A DNA stretch of 64,000 bases from NCBI GenBank assembly GCA_963752045.1, contig CAVVWN010000008.1, positions 1,054,001 through 1,118,000 of the forward strand, written 5' to 3'. Shown here piece by piece: positions 60,195-64,000 of this stretch. The stretch is from DATKDF01 sp963752045. GTDB taxonomy: Bacteria; Acidobacteriota; Vicinamibacteria; Vicinamibacterales; SCN-69-37. Each line of letters starts with the position of its first letter. Position 1 is the first letter of the stretch. Made by a program: the position numbers and the translations under genes. The notes under the pieces were generated by a model. That model saw only the letters and a list, made by a program, of their open reading frames with translations. It was not told the origin of the DNA and searched no databases.

Positions 60195-61616
60195 ATGCGT
60201 CGTGCGTGGTTCTTCGTCTCGTGTTGCCTCCTCCTGCTGCTGGTCGCCTCGGCTTCCGAGGCCTGCCGGGAGACGCCGCAACGCTTCCAGTGGCCGTCGT
60301 TCCGCGGCCCGCAGGCGTCGGGAATCGCCGACGGACAGAATCCACCGATCCAGTGGGATCTGGAAACTGGCCACAACGTGCTGTGGAAGGTGCCCATCCC
60401 GGGGCTGGGCCACTCGAGCCCCGTCGTCTGGGACGACCGCGTCTTCCTGACGACGGCGATCAGTGACAATCCCGACTCGGTCTTTGTCCCCGGCCTGGAC
60501 GGGATGATAGACCGCAGGACGGATCGATCCCGTCACGACTGGCGTGTCTACGGAATCGACCGAGACAGCGGCCAGGTGGCCTGGATGCGCCAACCGATCA
60601 GCGGCCTGCCGAGCATCCAGCGCCACCCGAAGAACAGCTATGCATCGGCGACACCGGCAACCGACGGCGAGCACGTCGTCGTCCTGCTGTCCACCGGCGG
60701 TCTCTACTGCTACGACTTCGACGGCGAGCCGCTGTGGGAGGTCGATCTGGGGCCGTTGAACGCGGGCGCGAGCTACGACTCCACTTATCAATGGGCTGCC
60801 GGGAGCTCGCCCATCATATGGGAAGACCTGGTGATCGTGCAGGCGGATCAGCAGGAAGGGTCGTTCATCGCGGCGTTCGATGTCGAGACCGGTGAGGAGG
60901 TCTGGCGCACGCCGCGCGACGTCATCTCTTCGTACTCCACGCCGACGATTCACGACGGCGCCAAACGGGTCGAGCTGGTCACGAACGGGGCGGAGACCTT
61001 CCGCGGCTACGACCCGAGGACCGGCCAGGAACTGTGGAGGCTTTCGAGTCGTCCGGTGGACGTACCGGCGAGGCCGTCAGATCCGTTTACCTGGGCCACT
61101 GTCGCGACGCCGGTGGGCGCCGAGGGGCTGCTGTTCGTCTCCTCCGTCTTCCTTCATGCCCAGGTCATCTTCGCCGTCCGGGAAGGCGCGGTGGGCGACA
61201 TCTCGCTGGCTTCGGAAGAGAGCGCGAGCTGGTCTGTTGCGTGGCGGGCTCCGCGCGATGGACCGTACTTGACGACACCGCTCGCGTACCGCGGCTTCCT
61301 CTACGTCATTTCGGGCGGCGGCGTGTTGAACGTCTTCGAGACACGTACCGGGGAGAGGGTGCACCAGATGCGCGTCGGCGGCGTGGCCGGCACCTTCAGC
61401 GCCTCACCGGTGGCCGCCGACGGTCGGCTCTACATCACCAATGAAGACGGCGACGTCTTCGTCATCCAGGCTGCGCCCGAGTACGAGTTGCTGGCGACGA
61501 ACAGCATGGGCGAGGTCTCTCTGACCACTCCGGCCATCTCCGAAGGGCAGATGTTCATCCGTACGAGTCGGCATCTGTTCGCCCTGCAGGAGGGCGTATC
61601 GAGCGATTCTCGCTGA
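60195..61616 (+). CDS. PQQ-like beta-propeller protein, exported
   Basis: Exported propeller protein of 473 residues. A signal peptide (MRRAWFFVSCCLLLLLVASA) ends near CRE, so it may be a lipoprotein with Cys24. The mature part has repeated PQQ-type blades: SSPVVWDDRVFLTTA, GVDRDSG-like GIDRDSGQVAWMRQ, ASATPATDGEHVVVLLSTGG, AFDVETGEEVWRTPR, GYDPRTGQELWRL, VFETRTGERVHQM. It lacks the catalytic residues of quinoprotein dehydrogenases, so it is more likely a binding scaffold. It lies between the two copies of a long direct repeat and may have been carried with it. The ATG at 60195 follows TAGACT by 6 bases. Confidence 0.88.
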   Translation: MRRAWFFVSCCLLLLLVASASEACRETPQRFQWPSFRGPQASGIADGQNPPIQWDLETGHNVLWKVPIPGLGHSSPVVWDDRVFLTTAISDNPDSVFVPGLDGMIDRRTDRSRHDWRVYGIDRDSGQVAWMRQPISGLPSIQRHPKNSYASATPATDGEHVVVLLSTGGLYCYDFDGEPLWEVDLGPLNAGASYDSTYQWAAGSSPIIWEDLVIVQADQQEGSFIAAFDVETGEEVWRTPRDVISSYSTPTIHDGAKRVELVTNGAETFRGYDPRTGQELWRLSSRPVDVPARPSDPFTWATVATPVGAEGLLFVSSVFLHAQVIFAVREGAVGDISLASEESASWSVAWRAPRDGPYLTTPLAYRGFLYVISGGGVLNVFETRTGERVHQMRVGGVAGTFSASPVAADGRLYITNEDGDVFVIQAAPEYELLATNSMGEVSLTTPAISEGQMFIRTSRHLFALQEGVSSDSR

Positions 61617-61639
61617 CGACGTGTTTGCGGCCGCCTTAC

Positions 61640-62133
61640 ACACGAACGGCGCCCATCGCTGACCGCCATCCGCATTACCGCAAGAAGTGGCTACGTCCGG
61701 TTCTTCAGCCGTCGCCGCGCCGCGACCGCCGGCCTGTCAGCTTTGGCAGGCATGGGCCGAGCGTAGGGGGGCCGGCCTTGAAGAGTCTTCGGAGGTTCTG
61801 AAGTGTCTTGAAAAACTGAGCTTCCGACCGAAATCCGTGAAGACGTCGCCGTCCCGCTCCGGTCGTCGCGGGGAGCGACGGGTGCTTCGCGCCCAGAAGG
61901 CGCGTCTGAGACTCCACCGCGACAGGCTCGGCCGCGCAGAACGCTCAGCATCTTCTGCAGATCACGCGGTGCGCGAAACCGATCTCGGGGGCGCGGCGCG
62001 AAAGCTCGACGCGCTGACAGCGACAATCGCGGGGACAGTCGCCGAAAACGACGATTAGCACGCCATCGAGACGCGAATCGCTGACGGCACGGATGGTAAT
62101 GAGCTACCTCGTGTCGGAGGAGGGAATCGTGCC
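61640..62133. repeat. Long direct repeat, copy 2 (internal deletion)
   Basis: Second copy of the 59.0-60.1 kb segment: 61640-61735 matches 59010-59110 and 61747-62133 matches 59698-60090. The lipoprotein gene that lies between these parts in copy 1 is missing here, joined at about 61740 (CCTGTCAGCTTTGGCAGGCATGGGCC). Its TACGCT promoter and start codon survive, leaving an ORF stub of about 20 codons on the minus strand. No other gene is seen in 61617-62190. Confidence 0.7.
62113..62129 (-). repeat. tRNA-Leu 3'-end fragment
   Basis: GTCGGAGGAGGGAATCG differs by one base from the 3' end of the tRNA-Leu gene at 62195-62211. It marks the right end of the long direct repeat, as the matching fragment at 60071 marks that of copy 1. 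Confidence 0.6.
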
Positions 62134-62190
62134 CGAGTGCCTGAGTTCGCCTCCGGGGCCTGCCGAAGCCGACCGATGGGCGGCGAAGGC

Positions 62191-62279
62191 TGGTGCCGGA
62201 GGAGGGAATCGAACCCACACGGGCGGTAAAGCCCACAAGATTTTGAGTCTCGCGCGTCTGCCAGTTTCGCCACTCCGGC
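62191..62279 (-). tRNA. tRNA-Leu (anticodon CAA)
   Basis: Class II tRNA of 89 bases including the encoded CCA (62193-62191). The acceptor stem GCCGGAG pairs with CTCCGGC, the D arm contains GGCGAAACTGGCAGACGC, the anticodon loop is CTCAAAA with CAA at 62245-62243, the variable arm is TTGTGGGCTTTACCGCCCGTG, and the T arm is GGGTTCGATTCC. It reads UUG leucine codons. Partial copies of its 3' end lie at 62113 and 60071. Confidence 0.95.
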
Positions 62280-62325
62280 CAGGAGGGTTGGGGAATTGTA
62301 CGACATGGGGTCTGGACGGTCCTAA

Positions 62326-62397
62326 GGTCCGACGGTCCGACGGTCCGACGGTCCGACGGTCCGACGGTCCGAAGGTCCGAAGGTCCGGAGGTCCGAG
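62326..62397. repeat. Tandem 8-bp repeat array GGTCCGAC (left)
   Basis: Nine consecutive 8-base units: five GGTCCGAC, two GGTCCGAA, one GGTCCGGA and one GGTCCGAG. It lies in the non-coding stretch 62280-62644 between the tRNA and the M28 gene. Confidence 0.9.
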
Positions 62398-62492
62398 GGT
62401 TCGTGGAACGCGCTGACGCTCATCCGCATTCCTGTGGCAGGGACCCTGGCCAGCGCCAGTGCCTTCCTCGAACCGTCGGCCCCCAGGACCGT

Positions 62493-62588
62493 CTGACCCT
62501 CGGACCCTCGGACCCTCGGACCCTCGGACCCTCGGACCCCGGACCTCCGGACCTCCGGACCTCCGGACCTCCGGACCCTCGGACCCTC
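62493..62588. repeat. Tandem 8-bp repeat array CGGACCCT (right, opposed)
   Basis: Twelve 8-base units: CTGACCCT, four CGGACCCT, then CGGACCCC and variants with CGGACCTC. The reverse complement core GGTCCG is the same as in the left array, so the two arrays are inverted relative to each other around a 95-base centre in which I see no gene. Confidence 0.9.
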
Positions 62589-62644
62589 GAGTGCTATCCT
62601 TGCCTCGCTGGCCACTGTCTGTGGCCGGTCCCGGAGGGCTCCCA

Positions 62645-64000
62645 ATGAACGCTCGTGTCTCCTACCGCCACCAGATCCTCTTCTGGCTCGCAGTCGCGTG
62701 CCTCAGCGTCGGTATCAGTCAGCCATGGACCATCCTGGCCCAGGCTCCGCGCGCCGCCTCGGGCGTCAGTCCGGCCACCATTGCCGAATCCGACATGCGC
62801 GAGTGGCTCACCTACCTGTCGTCGGACGCGCTTCAGGGGCGACAAGTCTTCACGGAGGGCTATGGTCTCGCCGCCGCCTACGTGGCGAACGAGCTCAGCA
62901 AGATGGGCGTGAGACCGATGGGTGACGCCGGGTTCTTCCAGACCGTGAAGCGGGTGGGTTACCGCGTGACACAGAACTCCACCGTGACGGTCACGGCCAA
63001 CGGCCAGACCCGGACGTTCAAACACGGCGACCATGTCAGCTTCCCGGTCAACGGCGGGGGCCGTCAGACGCTGACCTACAACGGAGTCGAGGTCGTCGGC
63101 TACGGCATGGTGGCGCTCTCGGACAACCACAACGACTTTCAGGACCGCGACGTCCGGGGCAAGCTGGCGATATGGATGCCCGGCACGCCGGCCGCACTGG
63201 GGCAGGGTGGCGGACGGGGTCGCAGCCGCTCCCCGTTCATCGTCGAGACCTACGGCGCCGGCGCTGTGATGACCTTCGCGCCAGCGCCGGCACCGCCGTC
63301 GCCGGAAGTCCTGGCCGCCGAGGCCGCGGTCGAGGAGGCGAACCGCGCCCTCACCGAGGCCCAGACTCGCCTGCAAGAGGCGCGCGCCGCGTCGGCCGGC
63401 CGAGGCGGGCGTGGCGGGTTCGGTCGTGGGGGAGGACGGGGCCGCGGAGGAGCGGCCGCGACGCCGCCCGACTTGACCACCGTCCAGCGGGTCGATCTGC
63501 CCGTGGCGCCGCAGATCAGCGGTGACGAGGAGTTCTTTGCCTTCCTGTTCAGCGCCGCGCCCGTCGGTTTCGACGAGTACAGGAAGCGAGCGGAAGCCGG
63601 CGAGCCGCTCGCCGCGTTGTCGCTTCCGAACGTGACCGTGCGCATCGACGTTGACAACACCTACGAGGTCGTCTCCACCGAGCTCGCCAAGAACGTCGTC
63701 GGCATGGTCGAGGGAACCGATCCGGTGCTCAAGGACACGTACGTGTTCTTCGGCGCGCACCTCGACCACACAGGCTACCGGACGGCGGCCGGCGGCGGCC
63801 GTGGCGGAGGCGGGGGAGCCCAACCCGACTCGAACGAGCCCCCGGATCTGATCTTCAACGGCGCCGACGATGACGGGTCGGGATCGACGGGCCTGCTGGG
63901 CATCGCCAAGGCGTTTGCGACCGGGCCGAAGCCGAAACGGTCCGTCGTGTTCGTCTGGCACACGGCGGAGGAATCGGGCCTGCTGGGCTCGCGCTACATG
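62645..64000 (+). CDS. Exported M28 peptidase, 3' end off the window
   Basis: Exported M28 di-zinc peptidase; 452 codons are visible before the right edge. A signal peptide (about 10-33, ending AQAP) precedes MREWLTYLSSDALQGRQVF, the usual start of this subgroup. A PA-like insert domain follows, with an Ala/Glu-rich coiled segment and a Gly/Arg-rich tract (about 63390-63460). The active site is visible: GAHLDHTGYR (His and Asp), FNGADDDGSGSTGLLG (bridging Asp) and WHTAEESGLLGSRYM (catalytic and zinc Glu). A second Gly-rich loop interrupts the His and Asp motifs. The ATG at 62645 follows a GGAGGG site. It ends 5-10 residues after the Glu pair, so the last zinc ligands lie outside the window. 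Confidence 0.88.
   Translation, partial: MNARVSYRHQILFWLAVACLSVGISQPWTILAQAPRAASGVSPATIAESDMREWLTYLSSDALQGRQVFTEGYGLAAAYVANELSKMGVRPMGDAGFFQTVKRVGYRVTQNSTVTVTANGQTRTFKHGDHVSFPVNGGGRQTLTYNGVEVVGYGMVALSDNHNDFQDRDVRGKLAIWMPGTPAALGQGGGRGRSRSPFIVETYGAGAVMTFAPAPAPPSPEVLAAEAAVEEANRALTEAQTRLQEARAASAGRGGRGGFGRGGGRGRGGAAATPPDLTTVQRVDLPVAPQISGDEEFFAFLFSAAPVGFDEYRKRAEAGEPLAALSLPNVTVRIDVDNTYEVVSTELAKNVVGMVEGTDPVLKDTYVFFGAHLDHTGYRTAAGGGRGGGGGAQPDSNEPPDLIFNGADDDGSGSTGLLGIAKAFATGPKPKRSVVFVWHTAEESGLLGSRYM

Noticed and set aside
59698..62133. Insertion sequence or transposon
   Set aside because: No transposase, terminal inverted repeats or target-site duplication were found; the repeats are direct and end at tRNA fragments.
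62326..62588. CRISPR array
   Set aside because: Units are 8 bases in strict tandem with no spacers, and no cas genes are present.

Overview
The window is 64 kb of GC-rich, densely coding bacterial chromosome with genes on both strands and mostly short gaps. The gene content points to an acidobacterium-like soil or sediment bacterium, probably of the Vicinamibacteria type. The clues are several secreted M28 peptidases with PD40 propellers, a large Asp-box (sortilin-like) propeller protein, Pkn-type Ser/Thr kinases that normally carry TolB-like propellers, MacB-type permeases, many ECF sigma factors and Gly/Arg-rich low-complexity tracts in exported proteins. This assignment is inference from gene families; no rRNA or phylogenetic marker is present. 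I see no phage, insertion sequence, CRISPR array or plasmid function.

Layout. 1-5.4 kb: partial membrane protein, DinB protein, YvcK/CofD protein, small secreted protein, a frameshifted LigD-type 3'-phosphoesterase, a POT peptide transporter and YggX. 5.5-13.6 kb: a peptidase/propeller/beta-barrel protein, a molybdopterin oxidoreductase, then a YIP1 / NDH-2 / DUF3810 run. 13.6-22.2 kb: desaturase, DUF3014, M28 peptidase, ferritin, STAS protein, Asp-box propeller and VOC protein. 22.3-32.5 kb: P5C dehydrogenase, cysteine-cluster protein, YgbA-like protein, patatin/barrel protein, DUF2207-LemA, DUF3943 and a barrel protein. 32.5-40.9 kb: ECF sigma / anti-sigma / DUF4139 operon, divergent from an adaptor with two FtsX-type permeases, then two small membrane proteins. 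41-47.1 kb: a decayed peptidase/propeller gene, an ECF sigma with an 18-residue-repeat protein, and, divergent from these, an RsbW-like / STAS / FHA-GAF-PP2C partner-switching cassette. 47.2-54.5 kb: metzincin lipoprotein, unknown protein plus outer-membrane barrel, acid-phosphatase-like protein, sigma-factor remnant, zinc-ribbon protein and a Tat-exported PLP enzyme. 54.5-59 kb: debris of kinase and phosphatase genes, a broken Pkn kinase and an intact kinase-alpha/beta-hydrolase fusion. 59-62.6 kb: a duplicated unit around a lipoprotein and a PQQ-type propeller, a tRNA-Leu(CAA) with nearby 3' fragments, and two opposed arrays of an 8-bp repeat. The window ends inside another M28 peptidase.

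Two themes cut across the window. First, many start codons lie 6-9 bases after a good -10 hexamer, so leaderless or near-leaderless transcripts seem common for first genes, while downstream genes in operons use Shine-Dalgarno sites or stop/start overlaps. Second, at least seven genes are interrupted by 1-2 base indels, often in G/C runs or CG repeats, with clear family homology continuing in the next frame. Either the assembly has residual indel errors or several genes are decaying. The 54.5-57 kb and 41-43 kb loci show larger deletions as well, so real decay is likely there.
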